DNA of 64,000 bases from Aplectana chamaeleonis (lineage: Eukaryota > Nematoda > Chromadorea > Rhabditida > Cosmocercidae). Under the pieces are notes generated by a model. It was not told the origin of the DNA and ran no database searches. It was given only the letters and a program-made list of their open reading frames with translations. Positions 11,661 to 21,848 of this stretch are shown piece after piece. Location of the stretch: positions 100,180 to 164,179 of the forward strand of contig JAPDOI010001567.1 in NCBI GenBank assembly GCA_029168955.1, in the 5' to 3' direction. The position numbers and the translations under genes were made by a program. Position 1 is the first letter of the stretch. Each line of letters begins with the position of its first letter.

Positions 11661-12659
11661 TGCTGACAATCATTACCTTCACATTTGCAAGACTTTTAGA
11701 TGAGACATGAAATTTTTAGAACAGCGAATCACCCACAAATTGAACGAATTTCCGGAAAAGTGAGAAATTAAGGTTAAATTAAGGTTATGAATTCCTCAAT
11801 GCACACTAAACCAAGTTTTAGGGCCCTAACTGACCTTAAACCGTAGCTACGACTAGGTTCCTAGGGGCTTGTCACCATTTTGTTAGGATCAGAATCATTC
11901 CGCAACGCCAAACCTCCCTAATTTTTAAGATTTTTCGAATTTCAAAAAAACATTCTGATTCCCCATATAATTCCCCAAAAATGGTCCCCAACACAACCCC
12001 GGGTTCGCTAAACCCGAAACGCAAGGGTTAGCAAACCCTTTTCACGTTGCGGAAACCGTTGCGGAATTCGGGGGATTTCGCGTGTTTTCCGCAACGGAGA
12101 GATCGTCTTTAAAGACAGTTTTTTTTAAACGCAGACTGTGCGCGAACCTTTCAGCGTATAGAACTCATTGACCCCTAAAAGTTTGTCAGATCGCCCCTGG
12201 GTTTCACATACCCAGGGTCCCTCCCTTTAGCCGTTTTGGAGAAACCGCGCTCCAATCGAAATTGTCGTGCAAAAGATTCCTGCGTTAGCGTCGTCGCAGC
12301 CGCGGAGGTTTTTTTTGAAGCTCTTTATTTCTTGGCGTTTTCTTTGTTAAGTAGTCATCTTTATTCTTTTTTCTTATTCTAGTCCTCTTTATTCTAGTCG
12401 ATAGGCAATTCTAGTCAATTTTTCTAGTCAGCTATTGCAGTCAAATCTCTTATTCTAGTCAAATAGCTTGATTCTAGACAAAATTCTTGATAGGAAGGAG
12501 AGAGAGAGGACTCGGGGAAGCGTGAAAAATGTATTGGGTGCTTCTGTTTCTTCTCTGTCCTGTCCATCCCTTCCCACAATAGTAAGCGGCGATTTTCGCC
12601 GCGCGCGCGGCGAAACCCGAGGTAAATAACATTTCGAAACAGAAAAATTGACTTTTTTC

Positions 12660-12796
12660 CCGAAAAAATTAACTGCCTAATTTCTGCCGGAGGGGTGGGG
12701 GTTCGCAAAAAAATTCGATTTTGAAAAAAAAATTTCGATGGTGGTGGGGGGTTCGCTCCGATTCCAGAAAATTACACAACGCCCCGCTTGACCCTG
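12660..12796. repeat. Right end of a G-rich hAT-like MITE
   Basis: GGTTCGCAAAAAAATTCGAT, then GGGGGGTTCGCTCCGATTCC and a terminal GCTTGACCCTG match, in order, the right third of the compact copy ending at about 16093 (GATCGACCCTG). Probably the partner of the left end at 9416, but the flanking 8-mers do not match, so the pairing is inference. Confidence 0.45.
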
Positions 12797-12799
12797 TGC

Positions 12800-13886
12800 T
12801 GCAATCTAGTATTATTGAGTATGGACCTTTCCCTGATATTTGACTGCCATTTCCCGTACATGAAAGTAGTTTTATACACCTGAAGTTGCCAGAACCACAG
12901 CTGCGTACCCAGGTACTGGAGATTACACCGATAGAAAACAATTTGCGTTTTCGAAGGATGTATTGTACTTGACTATAAAAATACCCCTAAATTTCGGACT
13001 AGATTCGCAAACAGTGGCAGAGTCCGACACTCTAATACAAAAAAAATCAGATAACACTACGATTAACAACGCTGCATCAGGTGTGACCACCACGTCTAAC
13101 TAATCAAGGAGTGCCGTTAGCAGAGATAGCGAAGACTACTTCTCCAAGTGACGGATCGAGTTGCGCGATGCAAAGGCGGGGGTTGGCCCAAAACCGCCGA
13201 CAGTCGCTTATCACTATCGTAGCAACGGATCTCCCATCGGACCTTATATAATCCGCCCCATCGTTGATCACTCACTAGGTGAAGCCAGCGCCAGTAACGC
13301 CTACCTTCGTCTCAATCGCATGTCGTAGTTGGAAATTTTTTTTTGAAATCGATAGCTATCAAAACCAATAATTGGCCAGTGATAGTGAGTTTTTCGGCCG
13401 CTACCAAACCACAATAATAGCAACACGAAAACTCACTATCACTGGTCAATCGTTGATTTTGTTGATTGGATCTGTCTTAACGTGATCCAAAACAGAGTTT
13501 CTCACGTTTCCATTTCTTTTTTCCGTATACTGCGTAATTTTTTTTTTCGCTGGAAATGCCCGTAACACTCACTCTTGATGTAGATACTCTTATTTACGAG
13601 GGCAGGTAGTTTGTTTCAGGAGATGAATTCTGCTTTTGGATTACGGTAAGACAGATTCTGTGTCGCGCACATGAATTGCGTACTCGACGTCTTACCGTAA
13701 TCTAAAAATGTCAGAAACGCAGAGAGAGCGCTGCTTCTGTGGACTCTTCGCTTAATATCTCGTTTGGGACAAAGTGTACACAACTCCAAACATTTTTATA
13801 GACCTAGCTATTTGACTGAGATGAAGTACAAAAAAAAATACGATAGTCAAATACACAGCCACAAAAAGCAAAAAACCCGTCACAAA
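12800..13886. other. LRRC59 intron 5, proximal part, with two small hairpins
   Basis: No exon is seen. Two perfect or nearly perfect small hairpins occur: about 13366-13460 (GGCCAGTGATAGTGAGTTTT against AAAACTCACTATCACTGGTC) and about 13637-13710 (GATTACGGTAAGAC against GTCTTACCGTAATC). Both look like short MITEs or foldbacks. Confidence 0.5.
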
Positions 13887-13887
13887 C

Positions 13888-13983
13888 CTGCAAATTATGA
13901 GCTGTTGCCAGCTCTTTCATATAGGAGATGACTTTCACGGCGGCCTGTCTGCACTCTTTCTCACTTCCGCAGTTCCCTGTCAC
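13888..13983 (-). CDS. LRRC59: LRRC59 exon 5: post-LRR cysteine segment
   Basis: An AATTCAG acceptor, 32 codons and a GTTTGT donor give a phase 0 exon reading VTGNCGSEKECRQAAVKV then ISYMKELATAHNLQ. Human LRRC59 has a Cys-x(5)-Cys segment at this position (GDCLDEKQCKQCANKV), immediately after its last repeat. The match of length, cysteine spacing and the following helix is what fixes the identity of this gene. It continues the frame of exon 4 across a 64-bp intron. Confidence 0.85.
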
Positions 13984-14047
13984 CTGAATTACACAAAAAT
14001 GGTTGGCGACTCAGACAGAGGAAGCATATGCGGACAGAAATCGTCAC

Positions 14048-14131
14048 CTTCAGTAAATCTGGAACCAGTGGATTTTTCTTCAGGTCTAACCATCTCAGAG
14101 AGGTCAGGTTGGCGAATGAGAGAGGAAGCTC
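14048..14131 (-). CDS. LRRC59: LRRC59 exon 4: last leucine-rich repeat
   Basis: A TTTACAG acceptor and GTGACG donor bound 28 codons in phase 0. The exon reads ELPLSFANLTSLRWLDLKKN followed by PLVPDLLK, a canonical repeat (LPxxFxxLxxLxWLDLxxNPL) that aligns with the fourth repeat of vertebrate LRRC59. It is separated from exon 3 by a 4.5-kb intron filled with TIR elements (14.3-16.1 kb). Confidence 0.85.
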
Positions 14132-14299
14132 CTGTAAAAAGATGACTTCAGCTGCTAATACGATGATCGCACCGCACTCATTCTTTCATACTTCATTTCC
14201 TGCCTCTCGGAATGTGGTACGTCTTATTAGCCAAATGAGAACGTTTTTGACCACCATTGCGGGGCGCTCTCTCGTAAGTCCCCGCCATAGTTGGACGAT

Positions 14300-15590
14300 A
14301 GTCTGACTTACGAGGGAAGTATATAAAGCGTAGGTAGGATCTACGGAATTTGATTGTACAGGCCATAAAACGGCCAATGTCTCACCGTCGACTGCGTACC
14401 ACGCGCTGCGCGACCGCACGTGCGTCGGAAGCAGACGAGTTTCGGCCGCCGCGGCGGCCGAAACGTTACGCGGCGGCAAAACTCGTCGCGCGGCGGCCAA
14501 AACCCGTCTACTTTCGACACGCGTGCGGTCGCGCAGCTCGTGGTACGCAGTGGACGGTGAGACATTGGCCGTTTTATGGCCTGTATTGCTACTGCTCTTG
14601 GTCACCTGTAGTAAAACTGCGCTGTACCCCGTCCCAAGCCGCTGGTTCCGACAAGTGATAACATCAATAAGGTGGTTTTTGTGCTTTTTGAACCTTCCAA
14701 GACGCTCAATAAACTTCCGAAAATCTGGAATTGGACCTTATGAACGGGTTCAGACACCCTAAACAAAGCAAGATTTTGGTGAAAGCACGTTTTCCAAGCT
14801 TTTTGCAGACTGACAGCGTTTTGAACTTGTACGGATTTTCGGTTGAGCGGTTACTTTCATCAATTTGGAATTCTGAAAGCGCTACAGAAAAATGTTCCAG
14901 ATTTGACTTCAAATTCTCCCAGGATGGTTTTTCGGGGCGCTGATCACGAATCTGGAGTTTATTTGTCGATTTCCCGGAGTTTTCTGCTTAATTCGCTCAA
15001 AGCATCACAGCGAGAGAAAATTTTGAGAACAGAACTCCACTTTCAAGATTTCCGGCTTGCTTCGATTGATAGGTCTCAAAAATCCTTCTCTGAAGGTAAT
15101 CTGAGCCTCACTTGCCGATTTTCTACAGATTACGGTAGATTACGGTGGGTATACGATAGTTTGATCGAAGTCTCAGATTTGACTCAAAATTAGTATGCGG
15201 GGGTTATTCGGGGTGGTGAATACGAATTTGAGATCCATTTTTCGATTTCCCAACAACTAAGGTATGGTTCGCCCCATAAATGGCGTATTACCTTCCGTAA
15301 CCTACAGTGAACCTCAGGATTTCGACAAACAGACCCCAGATTAGTTTTCAGCACCCTAGATTACCCCTACAAACAAGTTTTGTGCAAAATCCGGGTTTTT
15401 GTTAAAAACACCCCGAGAAAATTCAGATGAATGCCCTTACCTTCTCGCGGAACTTTCAAAACACTAACTTTTTGGAACCAGCTGCTCGGGGCGGGGTATT
15501 GCAAAGTTTTACTATAGATTCTGGAGAGATACTTACAATACAAATCGTTTCTGCAGATCCAACATACGCTCTGTGTACTTCCCTTGTTAG
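14300..15590. mobile_element. TIR element, family N1, copy 2, carrying a nested MITE
   Basis: The left end (CTTACGAGGGAAGTATA, about 14305) and right end (GTACTTCCCTTGTTAG, about 15587) are inverted like those of copy 1. The inner subterminal blocks CTGTAGTAAAACTGCG (14607) and GCAAAGTTTTACTATAG (15502) are also inverted. The left terminal repeat is interrupted at 14359-14583 by a separate hairpin MITE. The interior shares TTACGGTAGATTACGGTGGG-type phrases with the other N1 copies. No transposase. It lies in LRRC59 intron 3. Confidence 0.7.
14359..14583. mobile_element. 225-bp GC-rich hairpin MITE with TA duplication
   Basis: The termini CAGGCCATAAAACGGCCAAT (14359) and ATTGGCCGTTTTATGGCCTG (14583) are perfect inverted repeats, and nearly the whole element folds on itself. 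TA flanks it on both sides (14357-14358 and 14584-14585), the duplication expected of Tc1/mariner-type transposition. It is much more GC-rich than its surroundings. Removing it restores the left terminal repeat of the surrounding N1 element, so it inserted later. Confidence 0.85.
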
Positions 15591-15669
15591 TCCCCCACCT
15601 AGGTCGTCCATGCATAGACCGCACTCCACGGGATGCCGCAATGGTGTTAATGGCATTATAGATCAAACT

Positions 15670-16093
15670 TTGAGCGAGGTTGGGCAGAAATGGTCGAGCG
15701 GGGTTGCCAAATTTCGCGACGGGCAAGGGGGTCGCAAAAATTTTTGCCCGAAAATGAAGTTTAGGGGGGATCAAGAAAATTTCGGACCAAAGAAAAATTG
15801 TTGAGTGATTGGAAAATGAAAATAACGATTATTGAACACCATGAGGTGCCTTTTCAGTACTTTGTAAAGTGGTCTGAATCAATTTCCATTAGAACTACCC
15901 TCCTTGCTACGTAGTTTCGGGTAGTTCTATTGAATTTTTGATATTAACAGTCCGGAGTTATCAACATTGAACCCAAATGGTGACCTGCGCTTTGGGTGGA
16001 GGGGGGGGGGGGATCGCAACATTTTTGAAAAAAAAATGAAAGTGGGGGTCGCTCCGATTTCGAAAGATTACGCAACTCCCCGATCGACCCTGG
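15670..16093. mobile_element. G-rich hAT-like MITE, compact copy
   Basis: About 420 bp from GGTCGAGCGGGGTTGCC to GATCGACCCTG, with inverted ends (the right end read in reverse is CAGGGTCGATCGGGG). G-runs followed by TCGCAAAAATTTT occur near both ends. The body matches 9.55-9.74 kb. An 8-bp duplication could not be shown. The family resembles hAT MITEs with CAGGG ends. Confidence 0.55.
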
Positions 16094-16486
16094 ACAGAGG
16101 ACTACGGACGACCTACGGGAACTATCAAAGAACAATGCTTTGTCCTCGTTTCGCGTGTTTTACTTGCACATCGACCGGGTGGGACTGAGGACTATCGTCC
16201 AAGTATGGCGGGGGCCTAATGATTACATGAGAGCTCTCAAGAGAAAGATTACTTTCAGAACAACTCTGGCAATTGAGGGCGTCGACGCGACGACCAATTG
16301 CGGTGTCATCCGAATCTGCTCCAAGGCGTCGTCCCCATTAAGGTCCCGCGGGACATCCGAAACGCCATGGTAGCGCGGGAGACCCGATATTTGCGGAGCA
16401 TCCCAGCGGCCATCGCGGGTGACCCACGATTCTGAATCCGCCGTAAGCTAGTAACCTAGCCATTTCAAATTGCTGCATTTCGTGAA

Positions 16487-16552
16487 TATTGCAATATTGC
16501 AGTTCATGGTGTCTGCACGGGTGCAGTCACCGTGAACTGCAATATTGCTCTC
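16487..16552. repeat. Short near-perfect hairpin
   Basis: AATATTGCAATATTGCAGTT, a GGTGtCTGCAC block, a two-base loop, then GTGCAGtCACC and AACTGCAATATTGC. The stem is about 28 bp with three mismatches. It sits in LRRC59 intron 3. The size would suit a small MITE or a miRNA-like hairpin. No relative was seen in the window. Confidence 0.6.
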
Positions 16553-16559
16553 CATTCAC

Positions 16560-18600
16560 TTTAATTCTCGAGCTCAATTTGCTGCTATAAATTTAAAAAA
16601 AAACATAATTGTTTCTTTATTGTCCACTTGAAAACGCTTTCAAATGTTCACTACAATTCGCTCATCAGCATTATTATTATATACAAAATGAGTACATAAG
16701 CGCAAAGGTGAATATACAAGATGGTTATTATTGCGGCGGTCATTTGCTATTCCCATAATGAGACAGGAGTAAGGCTCTCAAAACATGAAATAGTAAAAAT
16801 CACTGGTCTAGAGTAGGCAAATCAAATGTATGCAGATGGAAGAAATGTACAGCTATTCACAATAATTATAAAGGAACATTTGCTACTTGTTCGCTATAAT
16901 GTGTATGTATACCTATTCATACTATGGTCTTGGTCATCTTTAAAGGGCTCTCGATGTCGCTCATCACCAGCTGCGAACGATCGCTCCTTCATCAAAGCAT
17001 ATTTACCACCAGTTATAGTTCACCGAGGCCCACCGCTCCGCTGATGATGACAATCGAAATCGAAGGCTCACCAGAAATCACTTATATACCTACTTAGGTC
17101 TCAATATAGTTACATTCATCAGAATTAATAAATAGGGAATGGATGTCACAATGAGCTTCTATGGGAATATTAGCAAGCAGCATTTTAATTAACAGAATCA
17201 CGGTTCACAGTAAAAAAAATAGGAATCGCGTGTCATGGAAACGGAGGAAGGAATGGCGACAAATGGAAAAAATACAAAAACAATCACACCATTACCTGAG
17301 TGATTGAACACGTATTTGATAAGAATAAAAATGGAAACGCCGATGTCGTGAGTATTTGCCTCACTTACAATCCACCAGAAGCTGGGCAGGGCTTGGCCAT
17401 CTTTGTGTTTGTGGTACAATCGCTCCCAGTACTGTAAGTAAATTGAAAGTTAACCAACGTGAAAGTGAACACTATAGACAAGACATCACAAAGCAAAATC
17501 AGCACTTACATAAGGAGTAGCCCATCAAAAAACGTTTTTTGACTTCCTGCGTGTACGAGCTCACATATTGCCTAAAAATGTTTTTTTTTTGATACGGGTA
17601 TGTATTTGAAGAACAGAAGAAATTCGACATTGGTAATGTGTTGCTCAAAAAAAAAGTTCATAAAATTATTACGTACGTGCTACAAAGTTATCGAGCGTTC
17701 CCGTTTCGCTGTAGGGAAATGACCACATCTTACTCTTAGATTTATAGCTTTGAAAATTACAGGCACATCACCTACTGAAAGTAGTAAAGTTGAGTTAAAA
17801 CACACGACTGATATTGTTACTTGAATTTAGCGTGCTTTACAGTGCTTCTCCTTCCCATAAGGTGCTAAAGTTTGAAATTTTGTGGCATGTTCAGACCAGT
17901 TCTGGTTTAAATTAGGCGAGAAACGGATATGACGGTGGATAAGGTGGATGAACCAATTCTTGTTGGGGTAGTTTTAGCTCTATGTGTGGAGGCATCGTTC
18001 CCATTGGCAAAGGGTCACAGGATTACCCACTGGTAATACAGCGACACATCGCATCAAGGTAGGGTCAGTGAAGGATCGTTGAACATATTGAGTGCACTTT
18101 TTTTGTCTTTCTGTTTTGCATATGTTTTTCAAAATAAAACTCTAAGCTTAACCTCCGAATAGAATTAGAACTGTTCTGTAGACAGAGCGATGAATCTGAA
18201 TGCATCTGTGAAGAGCACGCCGAATACCTTAAATCAAGCAATACTGTATAGGATAGAAACCGCGGGAAATCACAGACGATAGTACGAGGGGAAAACAGAA
18301 GATAAATGAATACAATATCCAATGCGACGGTGTAGAGATTGTGTGGAACAGCAACTGTTCAGAAGGCTTTTTTGCTGTCTTGTTAAAAACATTGTGTGCA
18401 GGAACAAACTGCACAACCAACGCGAAGCCACTATTTTCGCCCCCGCGCGTCGCCCGATTCGAGCTTTGGCCAGAAAATCGGAGTGGGGTAGGCGCGCACT
18501 ATAATCAATGCACCCAATGCACCCAAATTTCTGGCGCGTGGACGCCCTCAATTGCCATAGAAGGTAGCATACCACGAAACTCCGACAGAAGACACGCTCA
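16560..18600. other. LRRC59 intron 3, distal part, no supported exon
   Basis: No TE terminus or LRR exon is recognised. On the minus strand there are splice-like blocks (acceptor TTTTTAG near 17571, donor GTAAGT near 17512, acceptor TTACAG near 17432), but their phases do not combine into a convincing protein and exon 3 already joins exon 4 in phase without them. Confidence 0.4.
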
Positions 18601-18619
18601 GGCACCATGACACACCAAC

Positions 18620-18716
18620 CTCAATTTGATTATTGTAAAGATCAAGGTGCTCGAGATGAACAAGAGTTCCAATATTGTCGGGAAGATGATGAAGTAAATT
18701 ACTGCCAAGTTCCAGC
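18620..18716 (-). CDS. LRRC59: LRRC59 exon 3: third leucine-rich repeat
   Basis: A TTTTAG acceptor and GTTGGT donor bound 97 bases. With the AG carried from exon 2 the product reads RLELGSNLLHHLPDNIGTL, then VHLEHLDLYNNQIE. It aligns with the human segment around LVKLDLSKNKLQQLPADF, which is followed by a second LDLLNNKL. Phase is 2 in and 0 out. Confidence 0.88.
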
Positions 18717-18772
18717 CTAAAACAAAACAGTACATGTACGGAGGTTTGAGTCTGAATCACAACTTTCAATAC

Positions 18773-18858
18773 CTGACAAGACGAGTCATTGTGCAAAATG
18801 ACGGAGGCAAAACGGTAATCTTGTTCGATCCCAAATCGATTTGAGTCAGCCGTGGAAT
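18773..18858 (-). CDS. LRRC59: LRRC59 exon 2: second leucine-rich repeat
   Basis: A TCTTTAG acceptor and GTATTG donor bound 86 bases in phase 0 in, 2 out. Product: IPRLTQIDLGSNKITVLPPS, then FCTMTRLV. Human LRRC59 has [20 protein letters not shown] followed by FCGLTHLVK at the same place, including the conserved FC..LT/MTxLV. Intron 2 to exon 3 is only 56 bp. Confidence 0.9.
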
Positions 18859-19162
18859 CTAAAGACGTGCATTGGCTATAGATCATTCTATACTTGAAAT
18901 ACAAGTAGTCTCCAGCGGGGGTTTGCGACAGACCTTGGCGGAGGAACGACCCCCCCCCCTCTTGGTGACTAGTTTTCGGAATGTATCGGAAATTTTTAAG
19001 AGCCCCGTCCTTGTCAGTGGGAAATCAGTCGAATGTTCCACGATCTGCTGCCTCAAATTTACACATTTTCATTTTTTGAGATAGGATCTTTGCGATTGCC
19101 CTCCTGCCCGTTGTATCCTGTCGTGATCCCGCTGAAGTCTGAAAACAAGACAAATGGTAAAC

Positions 19163-19264
19163 CTGAGGCAATGACTTCGGCACTACGGTAAGGCCTCGAG
19201 CCGAGAGATCGATTTCATTGTCGTCTACAAGGTCCTTCAATTCTTTCAAGGACAGTTCCGTCAT
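19163..19264 (-). CDS. LRRC59: LRRC59 exon 1: protein start and first repeat
   Basis: LRRC59 is a tail-anchored ER protein with cytosolic leucine-rich repeats. In vertebrates it binds ribosomes and is linked to translation at the ER and to nuclear import of FGF1 and others. This exon reads MTELSLKELKDLVDDNEIDL followed by SARGLTVVPKSLPQ and ends at a GTTTAC donor. The human start has [20 protein letters not shown] at the equivalent place. The start is chosen because a CATTTTAG acceptor directly precedes the ATG, the arrangement seen when a nematode mRNA is trans-spliced to a spliced leader. All six exons join in phase to about 198 residues before the membrane anchor, against about 245 in human. 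Confidence 0.88.
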
Positions 19265-19299
19265 CTAAAATGAGTGCAAACTAACTAGAAGATTCCCAG

Positions 19300-20279
19300 C
19301 ACCACACGGACAAATTGTGGATAGTTATAAAATGTACACAATTCGAGGTAAGTACCTCTGCGACAAATAATAGCAACAAAGAAATTCAAAACTTCATGAA
19401 AAAGAATGTCATAAAAACAGAGCTTAGAATCTGGATATCTAATGTGCACAACTTACTCTACAATATATAGTTTCTTTTCCATACATCGACACCTTCGTAA
19501 AGGAACATCAACTAAAAGTTAAATCAATCAGGGAGAGTCTCCCTGAGATTACTCAGCTCCAAGGCACGCGAATACTACTATCACGATCGGAACAAGCGAA
19601 TGAGCACCATGAGTCAATCAAGAAAATCATAAAGACAACATGAATAGCATAGCGGTGATAGAGAGGTATCCAATAGAGAGGAAAGGCATACTTTGTGGTT
19701 CAAAATAGGATTCTGATTATGCGAGTACCGATAAAAATATATATACGCAACTCATTGTTATCGTTAAAAGAAAGAATAGTGTCAAATTGGCCTAAACAAA
19801 CCATAGCTCCAGTGGTTGGGAAAAGTGAAACAATAGAATAATGACATCAAACAAGAGTAGTACCATATAATGTCGTGGAACGACTAGAAGTCCATCCTTG
19901 AAGACGATTAGGTACTTCCTAAAGCAAACCACTCCGGTTTGTTCCCAATATGGAGAAGTGTCGAACTAGAAAATCGCTACTAGAAAATATTGATTTTTTG
20001 TAGACTCTCCTCACTCCACTGTCCTATTGATCCCTTTTTCTTGAAACGTTTCTGACGCAAACCAAACCACTTTCGCTTGCAAGACCCTTTGTAATAGAAC
20101 TATTCACTTTTTCTTGACATTAGATAGTAATATCCCTGAAAATTCTTCAATACTTAGCAGTCACTAAGGACTGATATAATAATCAGTAAGCAATCAACTC
20201 GTGATGCACGCTACAAATGAAGCTCTACTCACATTTTACGACAATACGCACATCCTACAGGGAGCGCTGCTCAATTTCT
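19300..20279. other. Region between LRRC59 and the GACGTC repeat, no supported gene
   Basis: AT-rich, no exon or TE end recognised. If CCDC134 and LRRC59 are co-transcribed, this is intercistronic sequence. Confidence 0.35.
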
Positions 20280-20440
20280 ACGACGTCCTTTAAACGTCAT
20301 GAGAAGAACTATGCACTTAGCACGCAGTCCTGATGACGTCATCAGATGCAATACGCACTTTGCACGACGCCCTGACGACGTCAACTGAAGCATCACCTGC
20401 TTTCCATGACGCCCTATTGACGTCATCTGAAGCCCTAACA
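20280..20440. repeat. Degenerate tandem repeat containing GACGTC
   Basis: Three to four imperfect units of about 45-50 bp share CACGACGCCCTGACGACGTC and GAAGCcctaaca-type phrases (around 20325, 20375, 20410). The array resumes after the LINE at 23883 (AGCCCTAACA, then CCACGACGTCCTG), so the LINE split it. Confidence 0.6.
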
Positions 20441-20535
20441 GCTGCCGAGATGTCGTACGTTCGTGCCGTGGCCGTGTGGAGGAAGCAACATCAACTCCGT
20501 GCAAACCGACATAAACCCCTCCACGAAGAGGGTTT

Positions 20536-20733
20536 TTGCTATGGGAGAGATGCTGGCTGGCCTCAGCTCTCCTAAGGATTCTCCTACAAAGGGCCGGCGT
20601 GGAGAGGAATCCTGGACCCGCTCAGAAGTACCCATGCGCCACGTGCGGCAAGGATGTCACGTGGAGTAAAACAAGCGTCCAGTGCTTCGGATGCCAAGGT
20701 GGGTGCATCTCTTCTGTTCGGGTCTCAGTTCTG
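20536..20733 (+). pseudogene. 2A-like motif and PHD finger of LINE copy 1
   Basis: The frame reads LLRILLQRAGVERNPGP and then KYPCATCGKDVTW, CFGC, and in copy 2 the rest of the finger. The NPGP core preceded by a Leu-rich stretch is the signature of 2A ribosome-skipping peptides, except that Gly stands where the consensus has Asp (GVExNPGP rather than DVExNPGP). PHD fingers directly after 2A-like motifs are known in CR1-type elements of other animals. A missing base near 20700 (CAAGGTGGG against CAAAGGTGGG in copy 2) shifts the frame in mid-finger. No ATG precedes the motif in this frame. Confidence 0.7.
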
Positions 20734-20799
20734 TGAGGCATCATAACTCTGCTTTTCGCTGTGTCCTATGCTCCTCACCTTCCAACTCTGATTCCTCTA

Positions 20800-21848
20800 C
20801 CTCCAATCGCCCACTTTCTATTGTACATATAAATCTCAACGGCCTTCGTGCCAAACTATCTGAGCTCTCTCTCTTTGCTCGTACTCACCATCCAGATGTT
20901 ATAATGGTTCAGGAAACCAAACTTTCCCCCTCTGCTACCTCTTCTCACCCAAATATCCCTGGCTATACTTCATACCATGCTCCAAGATCGTCTTTCGGTG
21001 GAGGAGTTTCAACTTTGTACTATCCACTCTTCCTTCTCACCTAATTCCCAATGTCCCTACGGACGGTACTCTCGAGTACGTCCCCATCCATCTCCACTCA
21101 AAACTCCCTATCTCTCTTCAACATCTACATTCCCCCAACTACATCTTGTCCCCCAACCTATAATCCTATCCCTCTTCTAAAACAACTCAACGACTGCGCC
21201 CTCTCACCCTCAGTCGTCTTCGCGGGCGACTTCAATGCTCATACCTTTTGCTCTTCACTTGACTCTGATGTTAGAGGAGAGGACGTCGAGGAATGGGCGG
21301 AGGAGTGCGACCTGGTTATCCTAAACGATGATCAGCCCACTCGCCTCCCTTCCATCGGCCGATCTTCTAGCCCAGACATTTCGCTCGTTTCCTCCAATCT
21401 TTCTAGTGCCTGCTCGTGGTCCACTTCTACAACTCTGTCTAGTGATCACATTCCCATTTTCGTCCATATTGATCTCTCAAATTCTCTAGCCCCTTATTCT
21501 GGTATTCGTCACCGTTCTTATCTCAATTTAGGCCTTGCAGACTGGAGCCTATTCAGAGAGGTTGCACTTCACCGAGCGGCTGAATATCCATGGAATGGCG
21601 ATGTGCACCAGAAAGAGCGTCACATATCTGACGCTATCCGGAAGGCTATGAAAGCGGCCATACCAGAAGGACGTGTGAAAACTTTTACCCTAATGTCACC
21701 AGGAAAATACTTCAGAAAATCAGGACAAGAGATGAAAAGAGATCTGCCAACCATCTGGACCCGGAGGTCATTGAACTTGACGACGAGATTAGAAAAGACT
21801 TGGACAGGCACAAGAAAGACGAGTGGCAGAAGTTCACTGAAAAATTGA
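20800..21848 (+). pseudogene. Endonuclease of LINE copy 1
   Basis: Apurinic-type endonuclease motifs in order: IVHINLNGLRAKLSEL, HHPDVIMVQETKLSP, then after a frameshift near 21040 SLFNIYIPPTTSCP, FAGDFNAHTFCSSL, SSPDISLVSSNL and SSDHIPIFVHIDL. The segment LADWSLFREVALHRAAEY begins the linker to the reverse transcriptase. At least one frameshift (about 21040) breaks the domain, and another near 21700 separates it from the next part. Confidence 0.8.

Noticed and set aside
14341..14658. Arg-rich open frames on both strands
   Set aside because: They are translations of the GC-rich palindromic MITE, which is open in several frames because of its composition.
16826..17044. 72-codon plus-strand frame, and a minus-strand KYALMKERSF frame opposite it
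   Set aside because: No splice acceptor in the needed phase and no recognised family. Treated as chance.
17200..17600. Extra minus-strand exons of LRRC59 between exons 3 and 4
   Set aside because: Splice-like sites exist, but the phases do not chain, and exon 3 joins exon 4 directly with the expected leucine-rich repeat.
18270..18608. 112-codon minus-strand frame
   Set aside because: It runs across low-complexity sequence in LRRC59 intron 3 with no motif or exon support.
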